Source of the DNA: Jacaranda mimosifolia
Lineage: Eukaryota; Streptophyta; Magnoliopsida; Lamiales; Bignoniaceae
DNA: 64,000 nt
Direction of reading: 5' to 3'
NCBI GenBank assembly: GCA_018894105.1
Contig: CM032128.1
Location: 34,185,299-34,249,298, forward strand
The notes under the pieces are model-generated. The model had not been told where the DNA came from and did not search any database. It saw nothing but the letters and a program-made list of their open reading frames with translations. Every line of letters begins with the position of its first letter. Position 1 is the first letter of the stretch. The translations under genes and the position numbers were made by a program. Positions 25,333 to 38,081 of the stretch are shown here, in pieces.

Positions 25333-25709
25333 GAGGGTGTTTGGGTGCGCTTATAAGCTCTTCAAAATATTTTACAAAATATTAAAAAATGTTTGATAAT
25401 ATTTTTTAGAAAAGAGCTTATAAGCTTTTAAAATAAGATGTTGGGAACATATAAGCTTTTTTTAAAAAAGTAAGAAGTTCCTAACTTATTTTAAAGATCT
25501 TAACAAGTTCTCTTAATTTTAATCATAGTAATTACAAAATTATCATTACTAATATCTTATGAGTTCCAAAATCTTATTTTATGTAAACACTTTAAGAACT
25601 TATTTTCCAAAAAAAAAAAAAAAGACGTAGTATCTTATAAACTGCAAAAATATTTTCTAAGAGATAAGAGTTTATAAGACATTTTAAATAAGTTTAGCCA
25701 AACACCCTC
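25333..25709. mobile_element. Tourist-like MITE, GAGGGTGTTTGG family
   Basis: Ends GAGGGTGTTTGG and CCAAACACCCTC are perfect 12-bp inverted repeats. They are flanked by TAA on both sides (25330-25332 and 25710-25712), the PIF/Harbinger target site. The 377-bp interior carries repeated CTTATAAG palindromes. This is the best-preserved member of the family in the window. Confidence 0.9.
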
Positions 25710-25749
25710 TAAATTATGTACAGCGATGAAGAAGTTGAAACCACTAAAT

Positions 25750-25775
25750 TAAATATATATATATATATATATATA
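25750..25775. repeat. (TA)n microsatellite
   Basis: An uninterrupted TA run of about thirteen units, close to the Tourist-like MITE. Confidence 0.8.
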
Positions 25776-28196
25776 TCATACATATGCATATCTAATAATA
25801 ATTTCTAAAGGTAGTTGAAGAGGAAGAACTTAAAAAAAGCGAGTCATATAAGTTAAATGTAAGTCTTCTTTATTTATCTAAAAATTGATTCACTTTTTAT
25901 TTACTTATTTCTAACTCATTCAGTCTATATAAAAAGGGAAAAAGATGTGTGTGTGTGTGTCCTTTTTATTTGTCCAAAATAAATTCACTTTCTATTTATC
26001 CATTTTTAACTTGTCCAAAAAAAATTGAGGTCCATCGGATACATCTACATACCATAGGGTAATATTAAATTATTATAAGAAAAAAAAAAGAAATAAAAAA
26101 AAAAAAAGAATATGAAGTATCTTCATCGTCAATCCACACTACATAGTTTTGTCATGTGAGGATGGCCTTATCTATTTTCTCACAAAAATTTTACTAGCAT
26201 TCCTATTTAACTCAACAAGATGGGATTAATTTGACAAGCATTTTGAGGGAAAATATATGGTAATGGTAAAAAAAATCATTTAATTTTTTTTATAAAAAAT
26301 TGAGAAACTATGAAATATTAGGACATCAGTCACGATCAATTTATAATTGATGCTAAGAAGTCGTAATATTAGCCACAAAATTGATTTAGCTGAAGCAGAG
26401 TAAATGCTCTCATAGTTAACTTTTGCTATAACCAATCTACATATAATAATTATTCTTTTTTATATATTAATTTTCTACTAACAATGCATAATCAATCTGT
26501 TGTATTTGCAATTGACATGGTTACAGAGTGATAGCTAATAAATTTTTTACTAGTTATTTTTAAAAAGATTACATTTAATACGAAAAATTGTAGCTATAGT
26601 TTGTACTCATAACTATGAAATTAGTTTAGTAGCAATTTTTTTATAGTGAATATCTCATTTTTCGGTGGTTAGAAAACTAATGGAGAAGCGTATTTGGTCC
26701 AACAAATTTATCATTATTTTCTATCTTCTTTTTTTCCCCCCTATTTTTTAAGTAAATTGAACATGTTTGGGTTTTTATATTAATTTTTTAACTATTTTAT
26801 TTTATTTTTCTCATCAAAATATACAGACCAAACAACAAGGGCAATAGAATACAAAGAAAAATAGTATTGGAGCAGTACAATTGTTGTCCACTATATATGC
26901 ATCCAAGGGGAGCAGCCTTTTGAATAGTGAAGCTAAAAGCAAAATGTGGCAAAATGAAAGTCATGCCCCTTCCTAACTTGGAAAGTAGAAAACTTTTTAT
27001 TTTTTTTGGAATTCTCTATGGAAAGTAAAGAGAAAATTCACCAAGTGCATGTCCATGTATATATGCAACACCAACTTTCTTTTCTTTGTCTCCATAATGA
27101 AATTCATATTTAATAATGAATTATTTTTTTAAAAAAATAAGGTTGGGGGTGGGGGGTTGGAGGGTAGGGATCGGAATAGACTAGACTACTCGTAAGGAGC
27201 CTATAACCTGGCCTACTTTGGCCTAACCTATTTAATAAAATGGCCAGGTTAAGGCTTAAAAAACAGTCTTTTAACTAAATAGACTATATTTAAACTCTCC
27301 TAAAAGCTTGCAAAGCTTACAGACCGGCCCGTTTATCTTTTTTCACATAAAAAGTACAATAATCGTGATATAATATTAATGGCTAATCGTATTTGATTTT
27401 TTTAATTAGTCCTATATGGAATCTGTATGTTGTTTTGTATTACTTTTTGTTGAAATGATACTATTTTATACTTAGATTTGAACTTTCATAATTATGCATT
27501 TGTTATTTATCATTTTGATTATTTCTTATCAACATCTATTACAAGTTTGAGCATATTAAAAATTTAGAGATTTGTGTGATGTTTAAATTTAATTGAAACC
27601 TTAATAGAAAATAAGCTTTTAGATCAAACTAAGACTTTAGAATTTATCAAAAAGGCCAGGTCTAATCTTTAAAAAAAAAAAAAACCTATAATAGATAATA
27701 GGCTATGTTCAGTCTCATCATTTGTATAACAGGCTTGGCCTATTAAAGTCAAAGCCTTTGTCAATGTGTCAATGTGATTATTGATCTAATGTGTCATTTT
27801 AAACAAAATGAATATGCAAATAATTATGTTTTGGACTATGTATATACATTATCTTGTACAATAACACCAATATTATTGACAAGTGACAATCTAGGCTAGC
27901 TTAGGATAAGGGTCCACCATTTTTCACATGGCCAAATCTAAAGAAATCTTAACTATTCATACATGGATTGAAATTAGACATAACTTTTTTCTTGTTGAAT
28001 TCTTATTAGGATATCATATTTTTGAGACATGCAACAACATCCAATTATATATAGATAAAGTCTTTGTCGATGTGTCATTTTATAATTGTTTAGTGATTTT
28101 TAGTGATTATTGATCTAATCATTTCAACGATGATTAAATTTATTATCAAATATGGAGATCAGTTATGTGAAAATATCGTTATGATGTACTATAGGT
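25776..28196. other. gene-free stretch with a degraded repeat
   Basis: About 27165-27780 contains repeated words such as GGCCTAACCTATTTAATAAAATGG and GCTTGGCCTATTAAAG, a style seen in decayed hAT-type elements, but I could not define both ends. The rest is AT-rich with homopolymer runs. No exon is supported. Confidence 0.4.
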
Positions 28197-28498
28197 TTTT
28201 TATTTGATTTCATGTTTCATTTTCTATTTCAACTTAATAATATATGCCAAATGTATCTAAACTTTAACCAATTATTTTTATAAGAAAATGTTTAATTAAT
28301 ACATTTGATATATATTCATCAAATTGGAATATAATATTTGATTTCATGTTTCATTTTCTATTTCAACTTGATAATATATGCCAAGTGTATTTGAACTCCA
28401 ATCAATTATTTTTATGAGGAAATGTTTGATTAATACATTTGATATATATTCATCAAATTGAAATATAAAATGAAACATATAATGAAATAAGCGATTCA
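28197..28498. mobile_element. MITE of the ATTCTCTATTTCATTT family with internal duplication
   Basis: The left end TTATTTGATTTCATGTTTC pairs with the complement of the right end (TTATTTCATTATATGTTTC); the similarity extends over about 33 bp. Inside, a 134-bp unit starting TATTTGATTTCATG is tandemly repeated at 28201 and 28335. In the opposite orientation it matches the 18839 and 54850 copies. Confidence 0.7.
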
Positions 28499-28785
28499 AA
28501 CTAGCTTTAATGGCATGCATTGGTACAATTTTTTATCTTCAAAAGATGCCCCATAAAATAAGAGATGAGCATCTTATAAACTGAATTAAGACCTTTAACT
28601 ATTTGACAAGATTAATATAATCAAACTATTGACTATTCTAAAATATTTAAATGGTCCACGAACTTAAGTATCATCATAGTTTGAGTACCATGATCTAAAA
28701 AAATAGATCATAAACAATGATGAATATATTTTGTCATCCACTCCTAAATAGAGATTAGCTACCCCAATGGTTAAATAGAGATTAA

Positions 28786-29175
28786 GAGTATTTGGCTAAT
28801 TTTATTTAAAAGATCTTATAAGTTCTATACCTTTATAAAATGTTTTTTGAAATTTATAAAATATATTTTATTTTTTTAAATAAGTTGTTAAAGTGTTTGG
28901 ATGAAATAAGATCTTAAAACTTATAAGATGTTAGTAATAGTGATTTTATAATTAAAATGGTTAAAATTCAAATGAGCTTGCTCAAATCTTAAAAATAAGT
29001 TAGCTTCTCCTTGCTTTTTTTTTTTTTTGCAAAAGAACTCATAAGATTCTACTATTTTATTTTATGATCTTATGAGCTCTTTTATAAAAAATTAAAAAAT
29101 ATTTTTTAGCATCTTATAAATTTTAAATATTTTATATAATGTTTTGAAAAATTTACAAGCTCACCAAAGACCCTT
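28786..29175. mobile_element. Tourist-like MITE, GAGGGTGTTTGG family, diverged copy
   Basis: It begins GAGTATTTGGCTAATTTT and ends CACCAAAGACCCTT, with TAA on both sides (28783-28785 and 29176-29178). The interior has the family's TCTTATAAG palindromes. The terminal repeats carry small indels. Confidence 0.75.
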
Positions 29176-29178
29176 TAA

Positions 29179-29778
29179 ATCGTAAGTTCATTAGCTTTGT
29201 GTAATTTGATTTTGCCAGATGATTAACTCAAGTTCTTAGAGATCGCTAAGTGGTTAATTTGGGATGTCAAATTATTTGGAAAGAAAATCATCTTAAAGAG
29301 TTTTAATAAAATTGAGCATTACAGATTTCATAATCATAACCTTAGTTGAATTTTGCAAGAAAATAAATTTATATATTAATTCAATAAAGCAAAATTGCGC
29401 CAACTTTTCTTTTAATAATAATCTCCGAATGGATTATGCCAAGTGTTCTGTGGTCCAACGACATGAGTCTCCTACATAATATGGTAGGTCAGGAATTCGA
29501 GATCAAACAGATTCCTTATGTGCGTTTGTATAAATTAAAAGAAAAAAAAAATCTCCAAATGGACTGCATGTTCTAAAGCCCAAACTATACAATTTATCTT
29601 ACTCCAAATGGACTGTGCGTAAAAAAAGCCCACACAAAATGGGCTTCCCGTGGATATGGCCCATATAGAGAACTATTAAAGAAAAGAGCGAGAAAACAAA
29701 ACAAAAAATAAAAACAAAAAAATCGAATGACAACCGTTACCATTTGGATAAACGGATAATCCTGCCCATGAATTCTCA
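29179..29778. other. LPA1 upstream region
   Basis: AT-rich spacer leading into the LPA1 promoter. No distinct TATA box was settled on, which is common for photosynthesis assembly-factor genes. No other feature was found. Confidence 0.4.
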
Positions 29779-32700
29779 ATGGCCGCGGCAACTTTTGCAC
29801 TACAGCACCACCGCCACCGCCACCGCGAGTACCTGTCCCATTGCTCCCCGCCGAATTCAATTTCATTGCTAATATCAAAAACATTGTTTATCAGCAGAAA
29901 ATTAGCCCCCTCCTCTCCTTTTTGGGCCGCAATCGAGACCGGGAAAACCAGTCATGGCCTATTAACTCATTGCTCGCCGTCCCCTACTTCTCCTTCTACT
30001 TCGCCGGAAGTTAGTACCCCCACAGCTGAGTCGTGTATTAACCTGGGTCTTTCCTTGTTTGCCAAAGGACGGGTACTTTTATCTATTAATTTGAATAGCA
30101 TATTAGCTAGTAGTATGATATTTTCATTGATTATATATAGGACGGATTCTTGAAATCATGCTGATACTTAGTTTAGTTTAGATGATGATTATGCTCGAGC
30201 TTGATTTGATAAGTTAAACAGGAATGTTAATCTTGACTAGCTCATGTTAAGCTCGATTCGAGTGAAGCTTGTTTGAGCTCGACTAATATATTGAACTAAG
30301 CTCAAATGAGAAAATTCAGATCAAGTTTGACAAATATGTTGTTCGGCTCAGTTCAATTAGCCTGCATCGCTATATATTTTGGGCAGAATATGATCCATTT
30401 TTAGCTGTGCCTATATGTTGCCATGAGAACATCAGAATTCCTGTAATGAAAATTAGAGTATATGTCGAAGGAATTGTGAATATTTGGCCATTTTTCCCTG
30501 CATCTGAAAATCTAGATTGAAGCGAAGTTTCTGGTTTAAATTTCCTTGGGCTCCTGTCTTGCTGCTTCTCTGTTTGGAATAAAGAAGCTCGGATTTGAAT
30601 GTTCAATATTTGGAGAGAGTTATTCTGAGTCTCAGTATTAATATCGCCAGGATTTTATATTCCAGGTCAAGGATGCTCTCGTGCAGTTTGACACTGCTCT
30701 TACTTTGGATCCCAGCCTTGTGGAGGCTCAAGCTGCTCTATATAACAAAGCTTGCTGTCATGCCTACAGGTAAGATTTGAAGTTTTTTTTCAAACTCTTA
30801 CCAGCATCATGGAGGACACTAGACAAGTTGAATATAGCAAAAGGTCTCAATTTGTAGTTGGCAATTTGGAGGCACTATACATATCAATGTAGTAGGATAC
30901 AGTTTCTTGCCAGCAATTTTGCCGATCATATTATAAAAAAGCAATGTAATATAAGTATGGGCGTATCACCATTGTAGATAATGACGAGAACTGCTATATT
31001 GTGTAATCAGGAGTTGTATATCCTGTCATGAGATAACTTTATCGTCAGATTCAACTGTGTTTCTTTGAGCATTGTGCATCTACCAGGAATCTTATTTTTC
31101 TTTTTTGCTCTATGAGGAAGGGAGGAAGGAAGGAAGGCTGCTGACTGTTTGCGCACAGCTTTGAGAGAATATAACCTCAAGTTTGGCACCATTCTAAATG
31201 ATCCTGATTTAGCCTCATTTAGAGCAACGCCTGAATTTAAGGAATTGCAAGAAGAGGTAAGCTGCTCAAAGCTTACCGCCTTTTTTGATTTCTTCTTGTG
31301 GAAATTTTTGGATACTTTTAAAATGTTATTGCCTATTATATGGAAGCTTGTGCCCATGAATGATGCAATTTGATCATAGTTTCAACTATGTTTCATCTCG
31401 TATCACCCCTTAACCCCTCCCTCCTCCCCCCCCCCCCCCCCAACCAATGTTTTTAACTACGAAGCAATTTTCCTTTGGTCATCAACAGGCTAGACTGGGT
31501 GGAGAAGATATAGGCTATAGTTTCCGGAGGGATCTGAAACTCATTAGTGAGGTCCAAGCACCATTCCGTGGGATTCGCAGATTTTTCTATGTAGCACTTA
31601 CGGCCGCTGCAGGAATTTCTTTGCTATTTACTATACCCAGGTTGCTCCTTGCACTCAAAGGAGGTGAAGGTGCTCCTGACCTATTGGATACTTCAACAAA
31701 TGCAGGAATAAATATTGGAGGTAACCAATGTCAAGCTCTATATGAGGCATATTATTTGTTTGAACATATGCATGATTTAAAAATATATGTGCATGAATAA
31801 CAAAATACTTGTTACAGAAATCAATTAAAAGTTTTTTGACTCAGTATGGTGCAGGTATTGTTGCTCTTGGGGCTTTATTCTTTTGGGACAACAAGAAAGA
31901 GGAGGAACAACTGGAACAAATTACAAGGAATGAAACTCTATCAAGGCTGCCTCTGCGCCTTTCAACCAACAGGATTGTGGAACTTGTGCAGCTACGAGAC
32001 ACAGCAAGGCCTGTTAGTGACCATTCTTCTCTTACCCTCTTGCATTCTTCCAGTTCTTAAATATTGGGATAAATTATGATTGAGAAGAAAAATCCAGTGG
32101 TAGCTCTATTATGGCATATCAATGTAGCTATCTAACTCAGCTTCTTGCTTACAACTGAACTGAAGTGTTTTATACTCCATGATTTGTTATAATATTACTA
32201 AAATTATTTCATCATTTATAACTCTTAAGTTGAACAGTTTCTCCTTGATTTCCTCTTTCTCCTTGTAGTGGAAGTGTTTCTTTGTTATAGAGTAATGTTC
32301 GTATCTTTCTGCAAGCATGAAACACCTATATCTCAACCACATTTGTCTTATTTCCCTATCTTAAGATGATATTATAGCTGCTATCAACTGTAGGTTATTT
32401 TGGTTGGGAATAAAGAGACAGTTGCTTCAGCCATGCAGAAGGCAGAGCGGTTCCGGACCGAGCTTCTTAGAAGAGGAGTTATTCTGGTTCCTGTTGTGTG
32501 GGGCGAAGGCAGAGAACCAAAAGTGGAGAAGAAAGGCTTTGGTCTTTCTCCAAAGGCAGCTGCATCTCTGCCATCTATTGGGGTAAGGCACATACTACAC
32601 ATGACCTGAATAGTTTTGTCCTAAAATGCAGTTAATCCTCTGAATCTTGCATAACTTCAATGGTGTTGTATTGCAACTATCGGACAGAAACTTATAATTT

Positions 32701-34019
32701 CTCATTCAATTACGGTATATTAATTGTTATTTCTTACATAATCCTATCTTTTCCTTGGCATGTCTGTTAACTTGATAAAACCAATGTCACGTGGTATATC
32801 ACATATTTCAAAAGTGTTCTCTTTCCCATGGCACGACAATAGCATAATGCGTCGATCGATCTGTTCTGCTTGTTCTTTGGTAGGAAGAATTTGATAAGCG
32901 AGCTCAATCAACAGTTGCAAAATCAAAAATTAAAGCAGAGATTCGATTCCGAGCAGAAGTGGTATCACTTGCTGAATGGGAAAGGTCGGTACTTGCAAGG
33001 TTTTGTCTAGTAGATTTCATTTCGCTTCAGCTTCTTGGATGACAACAACTCTCCACTCTCAGAACTAAAAAGCATTTCTATAATTTGCTAATAATTGCTA
33101 CCACGGCTTTATCTCATTTGAAAGATTTCAAATTTGCTTCTCTATATATTTTTTTCTCCTTTAATCAGGAGATTTAAATCTACAAGGAGATGCAAATAAC
33201 TTGTAAATAGTTTCATAATCTCTTATCAAAATATGCAGAATGTCTTCCCAAATATGCTGGCTATCCATCACTTCTCGATTTTCCTCCCTCCCTACGTAGT
33301 TCAGAATATAATGGAAAGTTCAGACTCGTAAATATATAGTTTTTACTTATTATTTCCATGCATAGTTTCTACACTACTTAAAGCTTTAAGCATAGCTGGC
33401 CTTCGGCCTTTCTCCTACCAGGTGGATTAGGGATCAACAGAAGTCCGAAGGCATAACTCCTGGTGAAGATGTGTACATAATTCTCCGTCTAGATGGCCGT
33501 GTCCGGAAATCAGGGAGGGTTAGTGATCCTTTACCGATTATAACATAAAACAATAAGATTAACACAAGCACAATACAGTATCAATGTCTCATAAGGTGTT
33601 GAAATTTACAAGTCACTACATGTGCACCAAGTTGATGAGAAATTTTGTCAACATATTATAATGATCCTCTGCTGTGAAAGGTTTGGTGAGAAGAAAGGAT
33701 ATCTTTTTCGGCCTCTTGCTTGAGATGGGCTCATCAGCAACTTATGGCATCCATATAATGGGGCATTTTAGCCTTCGTTTGTTGCCAGACACAAAATGTT
33801 TGCTATTTCTTCTGGCAAATTGCTTTGATTTGCTGTTGGAATTATAGAGAATAAAGTTCATATACTCTCACCAAGAGCCAGTGTTTCTATGCTGCTATAG
33901 TTTAATTTTGACTATCTTATGGGATACACCATTTTGCTCTTTAGGGCATGCCCGATTGGCAAGAAATTGTGAAGGAGGTGCCCCCAATGGAAGCATTTTT
34001 GAGCAAGCTAGAGAGATAG
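29779..34019 (+). CDS. LPA1: LOW PSII ACCUMULATION 1, photosystem II assembly factor
   Basis: Nine exons (29779-30072, 30666-30769, 31121-31256, 31489-31720, 31855-32012, 32394-32582, 32884-32984, 33422-33518, 33945-34019) join in frame to 461 residues, near the length of Arabidopsis LPA1. The first 75 residues are Ser/His/Pro-rich with few acidic residues, a likely chloroplast transit peptide. Next come tetratricopeptide-type helices (INLGLSLFAKGRVKDALVQFDTAL, ALYNKACCHAYREEGRKAADCL) and two hydrophobic segments (about 210-235 and 252-268). The stroma-facing C-terminal part contains AMQKAERFRTELLRRGV, SLAEWERWIRDQQKSEG, EDVYIILRLDGRVRKSGRG and MPDWQEIVKE. LPA1 is an intrinsic thylakoid protein that aids D1 integration during PSII assembly. 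All splice sites are GT-AG and in phase. Intron 1 carries a repeat-like stretch and intron 3 a 16-C run near its acceptor. Confidence 0.95.
30190..30370. repeat. repeat-like segment in LPA1 intron 1
   Basis: Words such as AAGCTCGATTCGAGTGAAGC and TTTGAGCTCGAC, with alternating AGCTCGA, are typical of decayed hAT-type MITEs in plant introns. Ends were not defined. Confidence 0.35.
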
Positions 34020-34159
34020 GGCAAGTTCTATGGATTCTTGGTGCAGTTCAAGGAGAAAAAAGGTTTTCTTGCTACATTCTTATAAATTTATTCCTTTGTT
34101 TAGTACTTTTCCTATGCATCAAAATTTATGAGTATATTATTTATAATTACGCTCTTTAG

Positions 34160-34191
<32 letters not shown>

Positions 34192-34600
34192 GATATAGAT
34201 ATCATTTTCCATGGTAGGTATTGAAAGATTCATGGCATTGAAGGATTCAACTTCTAGACAACAATGAGAACGCACTTGAATAGCTTAAACTATGAAAAGG
34301 AATTTTTTTACTCATTCAATTCCATATGTCATTATTTTATATCACCATTGCCCCCTGAGTGCTGCCAATCACATTCATATCCAATTTTCTATTTATTATT
34401 GCATTGTGTTAACCTTTGGTGGGTTTAATTGCAATTACCTTAATAATTTTTGGGTTTAAGATTGCGACATTTCAACTCTTGGATGGTTGTTGGGCATATC
34501 ATGGACTTACTGGTGCAAAATCCTGCATCTTTTTTTTGAACAATTCAACCCTACAAGTTATTGTCACAACTAATTTGTACTTGGGAGCTTATCTATGGTA
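34020..34600. other. LPA1 3' flank
   Basis: It contains a (CT)n/(AT)n microsatellite at about 34159-34202. No exon is supported. Confidence 0.5.
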
Positions 34601-34696
34601 GTAGTATGTGGATTAGAGCGGATTGATTCTAAAGATATATGATGGGCAGTAGTATGTGGATTAGAACGGATTGATTCTAAAGATATATGATGGGCG
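34601..34696. repeat. tandem duplication, 48-bp unit
   Basis: GTAGTATGTGGATTAGAGCG at 34601 recurs at 34649 with one change and is followed in both by GATTGATTCTAAAGATATATG. It looks recent. Confidence 0.85.
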
Positions 34697-35202
34697 GACC
34701 TGACTTTCTATTTCGGTGTTTTATCTTCTATTTTATAATATAAATCAATTGTAGATAGAATATTTTATCTTTTATTACATATTAGTCTAACGAAACAAGA
34801 AATTTTTTTGATGATGCCAAATGAATTATTACATGGGTTGTAGCTCATGTAGCTCCATTTTCCCTATTAACTAATACTGGTTAAAATATAATATATCCAT
34901 CATTAGCAAATTGATCGGGAATCCATTACATTCTTGTCATCATATTCTTCTTATTTTCTCATCTTATTCATTTAGGAGTTGTATTCATTGAACAATAATT
35001 AAAGACTAGAAATAGCTAACATGGCTAGAAATAATCAGAGTTTACTTTTGATAAACATGGTTAGAGTTGCCTTTAAGAGGTATCTTTTTTGCTATGTACC
35101 CAAAAAATTATTAGAAAAACAAAAAAGATGAAAAGAAAAAGCCTAAAATGGTGCTGGATTAGATGGAGGTGGAGTTTTATCAATTCAATTGTTTAAAACC
35201 AT

Positions 35203-35637
35203 GATTTTTTTTATTTTGTGTGTGTGTTTTAATTGTTTTGGGAAAAAAATTATGGGAGAATGTATTTTGATAGGGAGTTTGAGAAAGTGATGTTTATTTA
35301 TTATTGTTTTGGAAGTTGTTTAAGAATGTTTTGGATTTGTAAATGTTTTGGGAGAAGACAAATTTTTCTCTATTGTCAAATGGATCAATCAGTCTTTTAT
35401 TAGATTAGTAAGGTGAAAATCAATTCTCTGTGTATATATATGTAATGATTAATTTATTGTGTATATGTGTCATAATTGATTTGTTCTATCTATACTTGTA
35501 TTATATTTTTAGAACGATGTTTTGGGGGGGGGGGGGGGGGGGAGTATAGCTTTGGTAGTTATTTTGGATAACACTCTCATTTATTTGGAAATGTTTTGGA
35601 AGTTAGAGTTTGTCTTGAGAAACATAAACAAATAAGG
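35203..35637. mobile_element. MITE-like insertion in RALF duplication copy 1
   Basis: Absent from the matching position of copy 2 (about 38115), which acts as an empty site. It contains TTTTGGGAGAATGTATTTTGATAG and ends GAGAAACATAAACAAATAAG, resembling the GGGAATGTTTGGTTATG family at 12222 and 46156. It includes a 19-G run at 35524-35542. Confidence 0.5.
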
Positions 35638-36004
35638 CTAATATTATTGCTGATTTTATTCCACCCCTCACCCCCTTCATATATGTCTAACAATAACGTG
35701 TCCTCTACCCACCATAAAATTCCTAATCCACGCCGGACAGTTATAAAGAACTCATAATAATTAATAGAGCAATCAATGGGCATAACTAGTTTAGTTGTTC
35801 TCTAAAAAATCAAGGAGTTGTACTATTTCATATTGGTTGGGTATATACTTTTTATTTTATATTTTAATCTGTAAAAAAATTATTATGATAATAATTAAAT
35901 TTGTGATGAATATAAATGATCAATTGTATTAAGATATTATTTCACTGACATATATTGATGAAAATTTTTTTTTTAAAATGAGAAATAGAGAATAGTTTGT
36001 GTAC

Positions 36005-36240
36005 TATAGGGGGTGCAAACAAATTTAATCGGCTTGCAAGCCTTATGAGTCGCATGCAAGCTAGTCAATTGCTCGAGCTCTGGCCATCCGTGTCTAAACT
36101 CAAGAGTTGCAAGCTAACTTGCTTGCCATTATATAACTTCATACTTTTTTATTTTTTCAATAAATATATGTATTATATTATTATTTTATTTTAAATTCGA
36201 GTTCGAACTTCATCAAGCTTGTTTCAATTGCAGTCCCTTA
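36005..36240. repeat. hAT-like fragment in RALF duplication copy 1
   Basis: It begins ATAGGGGGTGCAAACAAATT and carries CTTGCAAGC, CATGCAAGC and GTTGCAAGC words typical of degraded hAT MITEs. It has no counterpart in copy 2. Confidence 0.4.
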
Positions 36241-36666
36241 ATAAGTTGTATCAAGTCCTCGATGTAAAATAAGACCAAATATTTCTCTAGTGATTTTGAG
36301 AGAATAGAATATTAGAAATTGAGATTGACAATCTAATAATACTTTTCATTTAATTTGTCATATCTGGACATTATAAAAATTATTTAACAAAAATAAATAA
36401 ATTATAATAAAATTGATTAAGTAGAGTGAAAAATATGATTTATGTTACTCAAAAAGAATTATGTTTTGTAATTTCTAATAAATAATAATTATTATTATAA
36501 CTATTGCATTTAAGGGTACAAAGAGAAAACCATAATTCAGTGAATATATTAGCACAAATTGCTTAATCCTCGACTGCTTAAAATAGCCTGCTAGCCCGCT
36601 CAATTTTCCTTCTCAATTAAACAAAAACCTTTTGAACTTCAGAACAACCGAAAAAACCATCGTCAA

Positions 36667-36986
36667 ATGGTGAAATCTCACCTTCTCCGCCGTAGTAGTT
36701 GCCGCGGCAATCCTCAGCACCGCCGATGCAGGCGGCGAATTCAGCTGGATTCCGATGTATAGGATCAATCGCGGAGTGCATGGCCGACCGCATCGGTGAG
36801 TTCGACATGGATTCCGAAATCAATCGGCGCATATTAGCCACCAAGAAGTACGTCAGCTGCGGTGCGCTTAATGAGAACACTGTCCTCTGCTCCGGGCGCG
36901 GCAGGTCCTACTACAATTGCCGACCAGGAGCTCCAGCTAATCCGTACACACGATCATGCATCACTGCCACACAGTGCCGCAGTTAA
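36667..36986 (+). pseudogene. RALF peptide pseudogene
   Basis: A paralogue of the intact RALF at 39072. Compared with it, 14 bp are missing after the sixth codon and 17 bp are missing in the propeptide (at the GATGTATAGG junction near 36756). Reading from the ATG therefore hits a stop near 36757, and the mature-peptide region sits in another frame. That region is still well preserved (SEINRRILATKKY, SYYNCRPGAPANPYTRSC, four cysteines, the RRIL processing site). However, the receptor-binding YISY motif has become YVSC, adding an odd cysteine. It is therefore broken in two ways, unless another start is used. Confidence 0.85.
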
Positions 36987-37649
36987 TTGTTTTTCCTTTT
37001 CCTTTTTTGGTTCTCAGTTAATTTTACAAATATTATTTCAGATTAGAAAGGTCTGATATACACTCTAGTCTCGCATCTGGACTGTTATTGTCACAAATAG
37101 TTTGCATTAATTTTGTATTGTAGAATAAAGATGAGCAGTTTGAATTTTCTATTTAATAATATTTTTATTTTTTATTATATATTATAAATAAATATAATAT
37201 TTAATGAAAAAAGAAATATTTTATGATGATGCCAAATGGATTATTACATGGGCTGTAGCTCCATTTTCTCTATTAAATAATACTAGTAGTTAAAATATAA
37301 TATATCCATCATTGACAAATTGATTGGGAATCAAATGTATTCTTGTAACCGTATTATTCTTATTTTCTCATCTTGCCTTCATTTAGGTCTGGTCTTTGTT
37401 TACCTATAATTAAAGACTGGAAACAGCTAGCATGACTAGAAATAATCAAGAGTTTACTTTTAATAAACATGGTATGGGTTGCCTTTAAGAGGCATTCCTT
37501 TTTGCTATGTACCAAAATATTATTAGAATAACAAAAAAGATGACAAGAAAAAGCCTAAAATGGTGGAGGATTAGATGGATTTTTTCTTTTTATCATATAT
37601 ACGCACATCTATATCAAGAGTGCGTTAGGTTTGAATTTGTTGGTTTGAA

Positions 37650-37984
37650 TTTATTAGTATCCCACATTAATGAAATAAATAAGTTGCGGTCTGTATATAT
37701 GGTATTGGGCAATCATCACCTCTTGTGCTAGTTTTTAGAGTTGAGTTAGGCTCGAGGTCCATTCTTTAACATGGTATTCAATGTTGGATTATTCAGAATT
37801 GTTGGACCACTAATTTCATATTATTCTAAGCTCTAAATGTGTATTCTTGGGTGTGTGCAGAGTGTATTAGTGTCTCATATGAGTGAAATAAATAAGTTGT
37901 AGTCTCTATATATGGTAATTGACAATTCTCACATCTTGATCTAACTTTTGAGGTTGAATTAGATTTAAAGTCCATTTTTTAACA
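37650..37984 (+). mobile_element. complete TRIM retroelement (miniature LTR element)
   Basis: Two direct repeats of 122 bp (37650-37771 and 37863-37984) flank a 91-bp interior. Each repeat contains GAAATAAATAAGTTG, then TCTRTATATATGGTA, and ends TTTAACA. Immediately after the first comes TGGTATTCAATG, the position and start of a primer-binding site like the initiator-Met one (TGGTATCAGAGC). The interior ends in a purine-rich GTGCAGAG before the second repeat. GAATT flanks both sides (37647-37651, overlapping the first bases, and 37985-37989), a candidate 5-bp target duplication. It has no coding capacity. A related, truncated element lies at 45373. Confidence 0.8.
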
Positions 37985-38052
37985 GAATTTTAACTCTATA
38001 ATTTATGTATGAAATATATATTATTGAACCAAATAACCAATCGAGAGGATTA

Positions 38053-38081
38053 GGTGGAGGTGGAGGTGGAGGTGGAGGCGG
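38053..38081. repeat. (GGTGGA)n minisatellite
   Basis: About four and a half GGTGGA units; the same spot in duplication copy 1 has a single GGAGGTGGAG, so it expanded after the duplication. Confidence 0.8.

Noticed and set aside
38053..38081. CRISPR-like or other prokaryotic repeat array
   Set aside because: The (GGTGGA)n run is a simple minisatellite with no spacers, and the window is clearly plant nuclear DNA.
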